Assembly (NCBI RefSeq): GCF_013114825.1
Contig: NZ_JAAVLX010000009.1
Span: 124,001-188,000 of the forward strand
Source of the DNA: Bradyrhizobium australiense
Lineage (GTDB): Bacteria > Pseudomonadota > Alphaproteobacteria > Rhizobiales > Xanthobacteraceae
Direction of reading: 5' to 3'
Length of the DNA stretch: 64,000 bases
Every line of letters starts with the position of its first letter. Position 1 is the stretch's first letter. Under the pieces are notes generated by a model, which saw only the letters and a list, made by a program, of their open reading frames with translations, had not been told where the DNA came from and did no database searches. The position numbers were made by a program, and so were the translations under genes. Of this stretch, positions 17,175-26,084 are shown piece by piece.

Positions 17175-19283
17175 ATGCGCCCCACCCTGCTCAATCCGCT
17201 GTTTGCGCCGGTCACGAGCCTTCCTGGTGTCGGGCCGAAGCAGGACAAGCTGCTGCGCTATCTGCTCAGCCGCGATGAGACGCCGCGGCTGATCGATCTG
17301 CTGCTGCATCTGCCGGCCAGCGTGATTGACCGCCGTGCCCGGCCGAAGATTCGTGAGGCGGTGCTGGGAACCGTGGTTACACTGGAAGTCACCGTCGGCC
17401 GCCACCGGCCGCCACCGCCGCGCAATGCCCGCGCGCCCTACCTCGTCTATGCCTCGGACGATACCGGCGACGTGGTGCTGACGTTTTTCCGCGCCAAGCC
17501 CGGCTATGTCGAAAAGCTGCTGCCGGTCGGCGCGAAGCGCTACGTATCCGGCACGCTGCAGATGTATGACGGCATCCCGCAGATTGTGCATCCCGACCGC
17601 GTCGTCGACGAAGCCGGATTTGCAAAACTCAGCGGCATCGATCCGGTCTATCCCCTGACCGAAGGGCTCGCGCTGGGGTCGCTGCGCCGCGCGATTGCCC
17701 AGGCGCTGCAGAAGCTGCCGGAACTGCCGGAGTGGATCAGCCCGGAAGTGATCCGTCGCTGCAAGTTTCCGCCGATCCGGGAAGCGCTCAGCCGCGTGCA
17801 CGTGCCGATCGAACTCACGGACATTTTGCCCGACGGCCCGTTCTGGTCACGGCTTGCGTTCGACGAATTGTTGGCCGGTCAATTGGCGCTGGCGCTGGTG
17901 CGCGCGCAATTACGGCGTCCGGCCGGCGACCGTAACGCCGGCGACGGTCACCTGCGCCACAAGATCATCGACGCGTTGCCCTACGCGCTCACCACCTCGC
18001 AGCGCGCAGCGGTTGCCGCCATCACCGAGGATTTGCGCCAGCCGGTGCGAATGCTGCGGCTGCTGCAGGGCGACGTCGGCTCCGGCAAGACGGTGGTGGC
18101 GCTGTTGGCGGCGGCTGCGGTCGCGGAGGCCGGCAAACAGGCCGCGCTGATGGCGCCGACCGAAATCCTCGCGCGCCAGCATATCAAGACCATCGCGCCG
18201 CTCGCCGAAAGGGCGGGCCTGCGCGTGGCGATCTTGACCGGGCGCGAAAAGGGCAAGGAGCGGCGCGAGGTCCTTGCGCAGCTCGAAGCCGGCGAGACCG
18301 ATCTTCTGGTCGGCACCCACGCGCTGATCCAGGACGACGTGATTTTTACGGCACTGGCACTGGCCGTGGTCGACGAACAGCATCGCTTCGGCGTCCGCGA
18401 ACGGCTCGCACTCACCAATAAGGGCGAGGCCGTCGATGTGCTGGTCTTGAGCGCGACGCCAATCCCGCGCACGCTGGTGCTCACCTATTTCGGCGACATG
18501 GACGTCTCCGAATTGCGCGAGAAACCGGCTGGCCGCCAGCCGATCGACACCCGCACCGTCCCGAACAGTCGGCTCGACGAGGTCGTCGATGCCGTCGGCC
18601 GCGCGCTGAAATCAGGCAAGCTGGTTTACTGGATTTGTCCGCTGGTCGAGGAATCCGAAGCCGAGGGCACGGAACATCTCACCAACGCCACCGCGCGTTT
18701 CGAGCGGCTGCAGAAGCGCTTTGGCGACCGCGTCGGCCTCGTGCACGGGCAGATGAAGGGGACGGAGAAGGATCGCGTGATGGCGCAATTCGCCAACCAC
18801 GAAATCGGCCTTCTGGTCGCCACCACCGTGGTCGAGGTCGGCGTCGATGTGCCCGCAGCCACTATCATGGTGATCGAGAATGCCGAACGCTTCGGGCTCG
18901 CGCAACTGCACCAGCTCCGCGGCCGGATCGGCCGCGGCTCGGAGTCCTCGACCTGCCTGTTGCTCTACAAGGAGCCGCTCGGCGAGATGTCGGCGGCGCG
19001 GCTGAAGGTGATCCGCGAAACTACCGATGGATTCAGGATCGCGGAGGAGGACCTGAAGCTGCGCGGCGAAGGCGACGTGCTCGGGATCCGCCAGAGCGGC
19101 CTGCCCGGCTATCGCATCGCCCGCTCCGACGTGCACGCGCAACTGATCACGCAGGCGCGCGACGAGGCGCTGCGCATCATGAAGGACGATCCCAAGCTCA
19201 AGGGCGAGCGCGGCGAAGCGCTGCGCTGCCTACTTTATCTATATGAGCGTGACGAAGCCGTGCCGCTGATCGGCGCGGGATAG
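17175..19283 (+). CDS. recG: ATP-dependent DNA helicase RecG
   Basis: A 702-residue helicase that remodels stalled replication forks and branched DNA. The N-terminal wedge/OB domain (about 1-200) includes SLPGVGPKQDKLLRYLL. Helicase motifs follow: Walker A GDVGSGKTVVALL near residue 298, motif II VDEQHRFGV near 400, LSATPIPRTL, and the C-terminal QLHQLRGRIGRG motif. The start is preceded by GAGAGACCTG. The last 49 bases overlap the end of the convergent DHDPS-family gene. Confidence 0.97.
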   Translation: MRPTLLNPLFAPVTSLPGVGPKQDKLLRYLLSRDETPRLIDLLLHLPASVIDRRARPKIREAVLGTVVTLEVTVGRHRPPPPRNARAPYLVYASDDTGDVVLTFFRAKPGYVEKLLPVGAKRYVSGTLQMYDGIPQIVHPDRVVDEAGFAKLSGIDPVYPLTEGLALGSLRRAIAQALQKLPELPEWISPEVIRRCKFPPIREALSRVHVPIELTDILPDGPFWSRLAFDELLAGQLALALVRAQLRRPAGDRNAGDGHLRHKIIDALPYALTTSQRAAVAAITEDLRQPVRMLRLLQGDVGSGKTVVALLAAAAVAEAGKQAALMAPTEILARQHIKTIAPLAERAGLRVAILTGREKGKERREVLAQLEAGETDLLVGTHALIQDDVIFTALALAVVDEQHRFGVRERLALTNKGEAVDVLVLSATPIPRTLVLTYFGDMDVSELREKPAGRQPIDTRTVPNSRLDEVVDAVGRALKSGKLVYWICPLVEESEAEGTEHLTNATARFERLQKRFGDRVGLVHGQMKGTEKDRVMAQFANHEIGLLVATTVVEVGVDVPAATIMVIENAERFGLAQLHQLRGRIGRGSESSTCLLLYKEPLGEMSAARLKVIRETTDGFRIAEEDLKLRGEGDVLGIRQSGLPGYRIARSDVHAQLITQARDEALRIMKDDPKLKGERGEALRCLLYLYERDEAVPLIGAG

Positions 19284-20215
19284 CTCGCTCCGGCCTCGGC
19301 AATGCGACGCCGGTAGTGCTCGGTGCCCTCGACGATCTTGTCGAGCAGCGCCTCCAGCGCCCAGAATTTTTCGTGGATATCGAAGGTGACGGCACGGCTG
19401 TCGGTGCAGGAAAACGTACCGAGACGCTGGTGGTAGAGTTTTGCGAGCTTCGGATAACCCATCGGTTCGGCCATCGCCGACAGCGCGAGGTAGACCGACA
19501 ATTCGTCCGCCAGTGCCGGATGGCGGGCATTTTCGGTCATCATCCATTTGTAGAGATCGGGATGAAAATTCGTGAACACGCCGGTAAACCCGCGCGAACC
19601 GGCTTTCATTGCCTCAAAGGCAATCGCCGCATTGGCATTGACGATAGCAAGTGGCGTGCCCCTGGTCAGTGCCACCCGGCGCTTCACCGTTTCGAGGTCG
19701 CAGGAGACGTCCTTGAGGATGATGAAGCGGCCGGTGCCCGCGCAGACCTTCAGTTCATCGTCCGTCAGCAGGCGGCGATAAGGCGCCGGGCACTCGTAGA
19801 GGCCGAGGGGAATTTCCTTCGGCAAGCGGTCGAGCAGCCAGCTCAGATCGTCGATGAACTTGCTGCCGCCTTCCCGCCTGGCGTCGAGACGGTTGGTGAC
19901 GAGCACCATCCCGTCAACGCCTGTCGCGGCGATCGCGGTCAGCTCGGCAAGCTGGTCGTCGAGGCTTTCGCTGATGTGCCCGGAAGCGATCACCGGCACA
20001 CGACCGGCCGCGGCTTTCTTGACGAAGGCGGCGAGCGCAACCCGTTCGTCGAGACCGAGAAACTGCATCTCGCTCGACTGGCAAACCGCAAACAGCGCGT
20101 CCGAGCCATTGTCGATGTACCATTCCACCAGCCGGGTGAGGCCCGGATAGTCGATCTGGCCGCTTTCGGTGAACGGCGTGATCATCACGGGAATGATGCC
20201 TTCGATCTTGGTCAT
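19235..20215 (-). CDS. Dihydrodipicolinate synthase (DapA) family protein, substrate unknown
   Basis: A 326-residue TIM-barrel enzyme of the DHDPS/N-acetylneuraminate lyase family. The Schiff-base lysine (Lys168 in FIILKDVS) and the tyrosine (Tyr140 in LYECPAP) are present. The pyruvate-binding GTTGE motif of true DapA is replaced by CQSSE (residues 45-49), so it probably uses another substrate. An upstream ATG at 20245 would add ten residues. Its 3' end overlaps recG by 49 bases, tail to tail. Confidence 0.8.
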   Translation of the reverse strand: MTKIEGIIPVMITPFTESGQIDYPGLTRLVEWYIDNGSDALFAVCQSSEMQFLGLDERVALAAFVKKAAAGRVPVIASGHISESLDDQLAELTAIAATGVDGMVLVTNRLDARREGGSKFIDDLSWLLDRLPKEIPLGLYECPAPYRRLLTDDELKVCAGTGRFIILKDVSCDLETVKRRVALTRGTPLAIVNANAAIAFEAMKAGSRGFTGVFTNFHPDLYKWMMTENARHPALADELSVYLALSAMAEPMGYPKLAKLYHQRLGTFSCTDSRAVTFDIHEKFWALEALLDKIVEGTEHYRRRIAEAGASYPAPISGTASSRSYR

Positions 20216-20246
20216 GAGTTCATGCCCCCCGGGATGACAGCTCAAA

Positions 20247-21032
20247 TCACTCCACCTTCACCTTTGCGGGAGCGGGCTTCAGCCCGGCGGCCGAATTGGC
20301 CACGCGCGCCGCGTTCGCCATGCCGGCAAGCGCTGCGTTGCGTTTCTGCGGATCGGAGCCTGGCTGCACCACGCCGGCGGACATGATCAGCGTCGCGGCG
20401 TCTTCGGTGGTCATGTCGACTTCGATAATCTTGCTCTTCGGCACGTAGAAAAAGAAACCCGTGGTCGGGTTCGGCGCGCAGGGCAGGAACACCGAGATGT
20501 GCTCCTCCTGGCCGGGAAGCTGGCTCGCGATGTTCACGCTCGGCGACTGCGAGATCAAAACGATCGACCACATTCCCGGCGAGGGAAATTCAACCAGTCC
20601 GACCTTGCGAAAGCTCGACCCCTTGCCCGAGAACAGCGTCTCGAACACCTGCTTCAGCCCGCGATAGATCGCACGCACCACGGGCATGCGGCCGAGCAGG
20701 CGTTCGCCGAGGTCGACCAGCGTCCGACCGATCAAATTGGCGGTGAGGAAACCGAGCAGCGTCAGCGCGACTACGGCGACGATCAGCCCCGAGCCCGGCA
20801 AGCCGAACGGCAGATAGGTTTCGGGACGGTAGACCGTCGGCACGAACGGGCGGACCAGATTGTCGACCCAGTTCACGAACCACCAGGTTAGATAGAGGGT
20901 GATCGCGACCGGCCCTGCGACAATCAGCCCGGTCAGAAAATAGTTCCGAAAACGGGCCATTAGCCCGCGAGGGTGGGTATCCGGCAGGGGTTCTTCCGGC
21001 GGCGCGGTCGGGGGCAGTTCTTCGCGGTTCAT
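20247..21032 (-). CDS. DUF502 family integral membrane protein
   Basis: A 261-residue protein with two strong hydrophobic segments near residues 30-55 (NYFLTGLIVAGPVAITLYL) and 80-105, then a soluble domain with the family pattern GxGSSFRKVGLVEFPSPGMWSIVLIS. Function is not known. The tail is Ala/Lys rich. It ends just upstream of the DHDPS-family gene on the same strand, so the two may share a transcript. Confidence 0.85.
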   Translation of the reverse strand: MNREELPPTAPPEEPLPDTHPRGLMARFRNYFLTGLIVAGPVAITLYLTWWFVNWVDNLVRPFVPTVYRPETYLPFGLPGSGLIVAVVALTLLGFLTANLIGRTLVDLGERLLGRMPVVRAIYRGLKQVFETLFSGKGSSFRKVGLVEFPSPGMWSIVLISQSPSVNIASQLPGQEEHISVFLPCAPNPTTGFFFYVPKSKIIEVDMTTEDAATLIMSAGVVQPGSDPQKRNAALAGMANAARVANSAAGLKPAPAKVKVE

Positions 21033-21194
21033 TGTGGTTCCAGGTCAGGGCGGCCGAACTCGACATTCGGGCGCGATCGGACGCAAAACCGGGGCCCACT
21101 TTTGCTTGATCGCGCCTATTCCAGCTAAGCCATCCTAGCAGGTTTTTGAAGAGCCAGCGTGACAGCCCGGGGGCTTGACTATCCAAGAGCTTGA

Positions 21195-23021
21195 CTATTC
21201 GACGGTTACAGATTTCGCGAGATTTCGCGGCTGATCCACGTCGGTCCCCATCACCACGGCGGTATGATAGGCCAGGAGCTGCACCGGGATGGCATAGACC
21301 ATCGGGGTAAACGCCGCCGCCATGTCAGGCAGCACGATAGTGACAAGGGATTCGATGGTGGCTTCCGCCGCCCCCTTGGCGTCGGTCATCAGAATGATGT
21401 TGCCGCCACGGGCTGCGACTTCCTGCATGTTGGAGACGGTCTTCTCGAACACCCGGTCATGCGGCGCGATCACCACGACCGGCATGTTTTCGTCGATCAG
21501 CGCGATCGGCCCGTGCTTGAGTTCGCCGGCGGCATAGCCCTCGGCGTGAATGTAAGAAATTTCCTTCAGCTTCAGCGCGCCTTCCAGCGCCAGCGGATAG
21601 CTGGTGCCGCGGCCGAGATAGAGCACGTCCTTCGATTTCGAGATGTCGCGCGCCAGTTTTTCGATCTGCGGTTCTAATGTCAGCGCCGCCGCCATGAGCC
21701 GCGGAATCTCGACGAGGCCGTGGACGAGTTTGATCTCGTCCTCATCCGACAATTCGCCGCGCGCCTTGCCGGCGGCGACCGCAAGCGAGGCCAGCACCAT
21801 CAACTGGCAGGTAAACGCCTTGGTCGAGGCGACGCCGATTTCCGGACCGGCCAGCGTCTGCAGCACGGTTTCGCTTTCGCGCGCAATCGTCGATGTCGGC
21901 ACGTTCACCACCGACAGGGTGTGAACGCCCTCGGCCTTGGCGTAGCGCAGCGCGGCCAGCGTATCGGCGGTCTCGCCGGACTGCGAGATGAAGATCGCGA
22001 GATCGCCCTTGCGCAACGGCGCCTCGCGGTAACGGAATTCGGAGGCGACATCGAGTTCGACCGGAATGCGCGCCAGCCGCTCGAACCAGTATTTGGCGAC
22101 GTAGCCGGCATAGCTCGCGGTGCCGCAGGCCGTGATCGAAATGCGTTGGACGTCCTTGAAATCGAACGGCAGCTTGACCGGCAACATCACGCGCTCGCTC
22201 GCCATGTCGATGTAGCGTGCCAGCGTGTGGCCGACCACTTCCGGCTGTTCGTGGATTTCCTTGGCCATGAAGTGGCGATAGTTCGCCTTGTCGACCAGCG
22301 AGGTCGAGGCGCTGTGCTTTACCGCGTCGCGGTGAACGATCGCGTTGGTCTTGTCGTAGATGACAGCGCCCTTGCGCGTCAGCACCACCCAATCGCCGTC
22401 CTCGAGATAGCTGATCGTATCGGTGAACGGCCCGAGCGCGATCGCATCCGAACCCAGATACATCTCGCCGTCGCCGTGACCGATCGCCAGCGGCGGGCCG
22501 TTGCGGGCGCCGATCATCAGGTCGTCGTCACCGGCGAAAATGAAGCCGAGCGCGAACGCGCCGCGCAGCTCCAACAGTGCCGCCCTCACCGCCTCGACCG
22601 GCTTGATGCCCTGCTGGAGAAAACTATCGACGAGGTGGACAACGATCTCGGTATCAGTTTCGGTCTTGAACACCGCCCCCTTCTTCTCCAGAGCCGCGCG
22701 CAACTCGCGAAAGTTTTCGATGATGCCGTTGTGAACCACGGCGACGCGATCGGTCGCATGCGGATGCGCGTTGTTCTCGGTCGGCTTGCCGTGGGTCGCC
22801 CAGCGGGTGTGCCCGATTCCGGTGTGCCCCGTGAGCGGTTCGGCCTGCAGCCGCTTCTCGAGGTTCTTCAGCTTGCCCTCGGCGCGGCGGCGCTCGAGGT
22901 GGTCGCCTTCCAGCGTGGCGACGCCTGCGGAGTCATAGCCGCGATATTCAAGCCGTTTGAGTGAATCCACCAACTGCTCCGCGACCGGAGCGCGTCCAAG
23001 AATGCCGACAATGCCGCACAT
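21195..23021 (-). CDS. glmS: Glutamine--fructose-6-phosphate aminotransferase (GlmS)
   Basis: 608 residues, standard length. It makes glucosamine-6-phosphate from fructose-6-phosphate and glutamine, the first step to UDP-GlcNAc, peptidoglycan and lipid A. The N-terminal nucleophile Cys2 is in MCGIVGILG, followed by the glutaminase domain (about 2-240) and two SIS sugar-isomerase domains (SQSGETADTLAAL and LGRGTSYPLALEGALKLKE). The ATG at 23021 is preceded by TTGGGGA; an ATG six codons upstream would hide the catalytic Cys. glmU lies 4.9 kb upstream, separated by an accessory insert. Confidence 0.97.
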   Translation of the reverse strand: MCGIVGILGRAPVAEQLVDSLKRLEYRGYDSAGVATLEGDHLERRRAEGKLKNLEKRLQAEPLTGHTGIGHTRWATHGKPTENNAHPHATDRVAVVHNGIIENFRELRAALEKKGAVFKTETDTEIVVHLVDSFLQQGIKPVEAVRAALLELRGAFALGFIFAGDDDLMIGARNGPPLAIGHGDGEMYLGSDAIALGPFTDTISYLEDGDWVVLTRKGAVIYDKTNAIVHRDAVKHSASTSLVDKANYRHFMAKEIHEQPEVVGHTLARYIDMASERVMLPVKLPFDFKDVQRISITACGTASYAGYVAKYWFERLARIPVELDVASEFRYREAPLRKGDLAIFISQSGETADTLAALRYAKAEGVHTLSVVNVPTSTIARESETVLQTLAGPEIGVASTKAFTCQLMVLASLAVAAGKARGELSDEDEIKLVHGLVEIPRLMAAALTLEPQIEKLARDISKSKDVLYLGRGTSYPLALEGALKLKEISYIHAEGYAAGELKHGPIALIDENMPVVVIAPHDRVFEKTVSNMQEVAARGGNIILMTDAKGAAEATIESLVTIVLPDMAAAFTPMVYAIPVQLLAYHTAVVMGTDVDQPRNLAKSVTVE

Positions 23022-23114
23022 GCGGTTCAATATCCCCAAATCGACGAAGTGCGTCGCAACACGCTAGTCTCTTAACGAGAAATGAAGTCCAACAGATACT
23101 CAATAATTATTGCG

Positions 23115-23144
23115 GATTGAGACAGTCTTAAGCGGAAAGCTTAA
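23115..23144. repeat. Left copy of a direct repeat flanking the glmS-glmU insert
   Basis: About 30 bases including AAGCGGAAAGCTTAA. A nearly identical copy in the same orientation is at 27892-27922, just past the end of glmU. A weaker third copy (GGATTGAGACTTGTC) is at 23436-23456. Confidence 0.65.
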
Positions 23145-23179
23145 TGGCCGCCAACCCAGGGATTAACTTGTCACATCTG

Positions 23180-23540
23180 CCATGCCGGCGGGATATGAGT
23201 CCGCGATCTCGCGGCATGAACTGCCCGAGGCTTGGCCTTGGTTCCCCCCAAAGAACGAGGGAGCAGGGAATGCCGGGTGCTTGCTGCACCCGCGGTCTCG
23301 TGTGCAATAAGCGCTGAGAGATGCGCACACGAGCATACAGGTACAGCCGGAGCACTCCGGCATTCCCTGCGCAATGGCTTTACGGCTTACTTCGCGCTCT
23401 CGCCGGCGACGAATTCCTTTGTCACCGTCACCAGCGGATTGAGACTTGTCTAAAGCCCGGTCGGGCCGACGCGTCTCCGCGGGCTTGACATCAGCAACGG
23501 ATGCCAGGACCACGCGACTTCGCCGTACGCAGCGCCCTTA
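23180..23540. repeat. Multicopy-type intergenic element (about 350 bp), no gene
   Basis: GC-rich stretch without a credible coding frame. It contains short inverted and repeated words such as CATTCCCTGCGCAATGGC, GAGCAGGGAATGCCGGGTGC and GTACAGCCGGAGCACTCCGG. I recall this arrangement from many Bradyrhizobium contigs as a dispersed repeat, but copy number cannot be shown here. Boundaries are approximate. From 23541 to 23908 I see nothing else recognisable. Confidence 0.45.
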
Positions 23541-23908
23541 ACCGTTGCTCCAATCGACGAGATACCGGCCGAAGTTCTGGCAAAGCCCTTGAACGCCGGT
23601 CGTCTGCGCAAGGTTGGATCACTCACGGGAGAATCCGCCCTGCGACTACGATCGCACCCGACGCCGCTGCGTCCACCGCATCCAACCCCGCGTCCGTGAC
23701 GATCGCGATACGCCCTCTTTGGGAGCCAGGCCGGGCTGCTCTTTCGATAAATCCGCCATGCAATTCGCATAAGGCAGAATCAAGACATTTTGCAACTAGC
23801 CGTTGCTAGCTAAAGGAATTGTCCACGGGCGTGATCGTCGAAATCGTTCTCCCGCCGGTTGTAGATCTTCAGCGTGTCGACCTTCACGTGGGGTCTGCTT
23901 CATGATCC

Positions 23909-24643
23909 ATTACGGTGACAGTGCACTTAATTGGCTTTTCGCCCTCCACCATCGATCCTGGCGCATGGCCCGCCTCGCCCGTGTCGTCATTCCCGGCCAC
24001 CCGCATCACGTGACGCAGCGCGGCAACGGCGGTGCGCGCACGTTCTTTAGCGAGGACGATTACGCGCTCTATCGCGACATGCTCGCCGCATCCTGCCGCG
24101 CCGCCGGGGTGGAAGTCTGGGCGTGGTGCCTGATGCCGAACCACGCGCAGCTGATCCTGGTGCCGTCCGACGCCGACGGGCTGCGCCGGGCGCTGGCGCC
24201 GGTGCACCGCCGGCATCATTCACGCGCGCCGCGAGCGGACCGGGCATTTCTGGCAGGGCCGTTTCGACTGCGTGGCGATGGACGAGGCGCACCTCGCCGC
24301 CGCGCTACGCTACGTGTCGCTCAATCCCGTGCGGGCGCGCCTGATCGACCGCGCGCGGGCGTGGCGCTGGTCGAGCGTGCGCGCCCATCTCGCAGCCCGG
24401 GACGACGGCCTCACGGCGCTCGCGCCAGTCCGCGAGCGCTATCCGGATTTTGCGCACTTCCTGTCCGAGCAGGCTGATGCCGGCATGATCGAACGGCTAC
24501 GCCGCGCCGAGAGCATCGGCTGGCCGCTCGGCGACCGCAAATTCCTCGACGCCGCCGAGCGGAAGACACGGCGTGTTCTCAAGCCGGCCAAGCGTGGGCC
24601 GAATCCGCGTGTCGAAGAGGATTAAGCGCACTGTCACCGTAAT
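23909..24643 (+). mobile_element. REP-associated tyrosine transposase (RAYT) element with terminal inverted repeats
   Basis: A 735-bp unit. The left end (23909-23931) begins ATTACGGTGACAGTGC. The right end (24621-24643) is its inverted copy with one mismatch, ending CACTGTCACCGTAAT. Between them is one frameshifted transposase gene whose stop codon lies inside the right repeat. The right end abuts a truncated small-protein gene at 24652. Confidence 0.7.
23965..24625 (+). pseudogene. Frameshifted RAYT (IS200-like Y1) transposase
   Basis: The first frame reads MARLARVVIPGHPHHVTQRG from 23965. It loses the family frame near 24208-24215, consistent with a deletion of about eight bases relative to relatives, which read HRRYAGIIHARR at this point. 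The family frame continues as GHFWQGRFDCVAMDEAHLAA and ALRYVSLNPVRARL to the stop at 24625. The metal-binding HUH motif, normally MPNHVHL, reads MPNHAQL. Both changes point to an inactive gene. Confidence 0.75.
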
Positions 24644-24651
24644 TCGGCTTC

Positions 24652-24744
24652 ATGCGGGCGCTGAACCGGCATCACGTTCGGGAGTTTAATCCGAAGCGGA
24701 AAGATCCGCATTGGGGCCGGCGCAAGCCAAAGAGAGACCAATGA
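24652..24744 (+). pseudogene. Truncated gene A of a two-gene small-protein module (copy 1)
   Basis: Thirty codons, MRALNRHHVREFNPKRKD onward, matching the C-terminal end of the longer protein at 37265-37681. The N-terminal part is missing because the transposase element end joins here. The stop TGA overlaps the ATG of the next gene (24741), showing the normal A-B overlap of the module. Confidence 0.5.
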
Positions 24745-24885
24745 CGGTCTGGATTTACATCGACACAAGCAAGGAAGTCAGCGACGCTGATTACCTAGGT
24801 CTTTGCAACAAAGCATGCCTCTGAAGCATGGCTTCAAGAAAACGACGAAGAAGGCGTTGCGTTCGAGCATGAGGTACTGGAGTGA
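24741..24885 (+). pseudogene. Frameshifted gene B of the small-protein module (copy 1)
   Basis: Starts MTVWIYIDTSKEVSDADYL; the frame breaks near 24800. In the neighbouring frame the typical end follows: VFATKHASEAWLQENDEEG ... HEVLE, stopping at 24885. Related copies are at 25264-25320, 26032-26223 and 37612-37751. Function unknown. Confidence 0.6.
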
Positions 24886-24989
24886 ACAGCCTCGCAGATC
24901 TGGCGCAGACGGACCGAGGCGAAGGAAGACAGACTCTCGGCCTTTCCCCTGGGTTGCTGGCCTCCCAATTCCAACTAGCGGAGAGCGAA

Positions 24990-25181
24990 ATGGCTGAAAA
25001 GATCGATGTTGAGGTTACCGGCAAATCGCAGTTTGAAGTCGCCTACGACATGGCGAGGTTCATTCTCATCAATATGGAAGGTCGTCGGGTGAAAGGCGTA
25101 AAGCGAGAAGAGCTCTTGCATTTGGTAGCTGACTGCACCGAGGCCTTGCGCGGCATCAAGGTCAAGCAGATTATCAGCTAA
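24990..25181 (+). CDS. Small conserved-looking hypothetical protein (63 aa)
   Basis: Begins MAEKIDVEVTGKSQFEVAYD after a good ribosome-binding site (GGAGAG). It is mostly helical and charged, with no signal peptide or membrane helix, and carries no motif I recognise. A hairpin terminator follows seven bases after the stop. The frame is open further upstream (to 24882), but the RBS favours 24990. Confidence 0.6.
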   Translation: MAEKIDVEVTGKSQFEVAYDMARFILINMEGRRVKGVKREELLHLVADCTEALRGIKVKQIIS

Positions 25182-25187
25182 AAAAGT

Positions 25188-25211
25188 GAGGCTGGCACCC
25201 CGTCCAGCCTC
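25188..25211 (+). terminator. Hairpin terminator after the 63-aa gene
   Basis: GAGGCTGG (25188-25195) pairs perfectly with CCAGCCTC (25204-25211) over an 8-base loop, followed by CTCTTGTCC, a weak T-tract. Confidence 0.6.
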
Positions 25212-25263
25212 CTCTTGTCCGCAAGGGGTTACGCGGCGGCATAGCTTCCTAAATTTGCTTCTG

Positions 25264-25320
25264 CAAGCAGGTCGGCGACGTCGACCACATCAAGTGTTCG
25301 CGAATGTGGATGCCACGGCG
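25264..25320 (+). pseudogene. Fragment of module gene B (copy 4)
   Basis: Reads KQVGDVDHIK, then after a one-base frame change FANVDAT, matching the middle of the module B protein. Start and end are missing. The remainder of 25212-25594 shows nothing else I can support. Confidence 0.5.
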
Positions 25321-25594
25321 CGCCTGCACTGTGTAATCTCTATTCGATCATCACTAAGGCATCCGCGCGCTTTTCGGGGTAATCAATCGCTACGTCGGCA
25401 ACCTGCCGCCGATACCAGGTGTGTTCCCGGATTATCCGGCTCCGGTGATCTGAAATGCCGGTAGTGAGCGCGAAATAGCAATCATGAGGTGGGCATGCCG
25501 CCACCGCCGCGCACGGGTGGTCCGCCTGTCACCAACATCCGCAACACGTCGTCGCCGCACTGGCGGGCCTGGTTGAAACCGGAAAACAGGTGGA

Positions 25595-25854
25595 ATTACG
25601 GGGACAGCGCACTTAACCCGCCGCTCGCGAAAAATGCAATTGAGTGCACTGTCACCGTAATTGCGAATTTCCTGTCCGAAGAACCCGATGCCGATAAGGT
25701 CGAACGGCTCCGCGGCGCCAAGACCATCGGCCGTCCGCTCGGCGATCACAGATTCCTCGACATGCTCGAGCGGAAGACCCGCCGCGTTCTTAGGCCGGCC
25801 AAACGCGGGCCGAAGCCGCAGGCTGAGGAGGATTAAGTGCACTGTCACCGTAAT
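25595..25854 (+). mobile_element. Remnants of a second RAYT element, including a 67-bp miniature unit
   Basis: 25595-25616 is a left end (ATTACGGGGACAGCGC) and 25639-25661 a right end (GTGCACTGTCACCGTAAT), only 67 bp in total. Next comes the C-terminal part of a RAYT coding frame (FLSEEPDADKVERLRG to the stop at 25836) and another right end at 25832-25854. The transposase body is gone. Confidence 0.6.
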
Positions 25855-25868
25855 CCCGTAATCCCGGA

Positions 25869-26084
25869 ATGGCAGGGGCGATGGAGGCGCTCATCCTCGT
25901 TGCCGAGAGCAGCGGGCCGACAATGTTTGCACGGATCGGCGTCATGAAACCATTGAACCGGGGCCACGTTCAGGAGTTTAACCTATCTCGCAAGGACCCT
26001 CGCTGGGACGCCACAAGCTGGCGCGAGATCGATGAAAACGGTCTGGATTTACGTCGATACAAAGAAACAGGTCGGCGACCGTGA
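25869..26084 (+). pseudogene. Broken gene A of the small-protein module (copy 2)
   Basis: MEALILVAESSGPTMFARIG matches the copy at 37265-37681 (MEALILVAENGGPTMLARIG). The N-terminal part is missing and the C-terminal frame runs on over gene B (26032). It again sits directly downstream of a transposase element end. Confidence 0.5.

Noticed and set aside
21173..21200. Two close GCTTGACTATYC words just after glmS
   Set aside because: Too short and partly inside the glmS stop region to call a repeat element or binding site.
21720..22964. A 414-codon open frame on the plus strand
   Set aside because: Antisense to glmS, which is complete and conserved.
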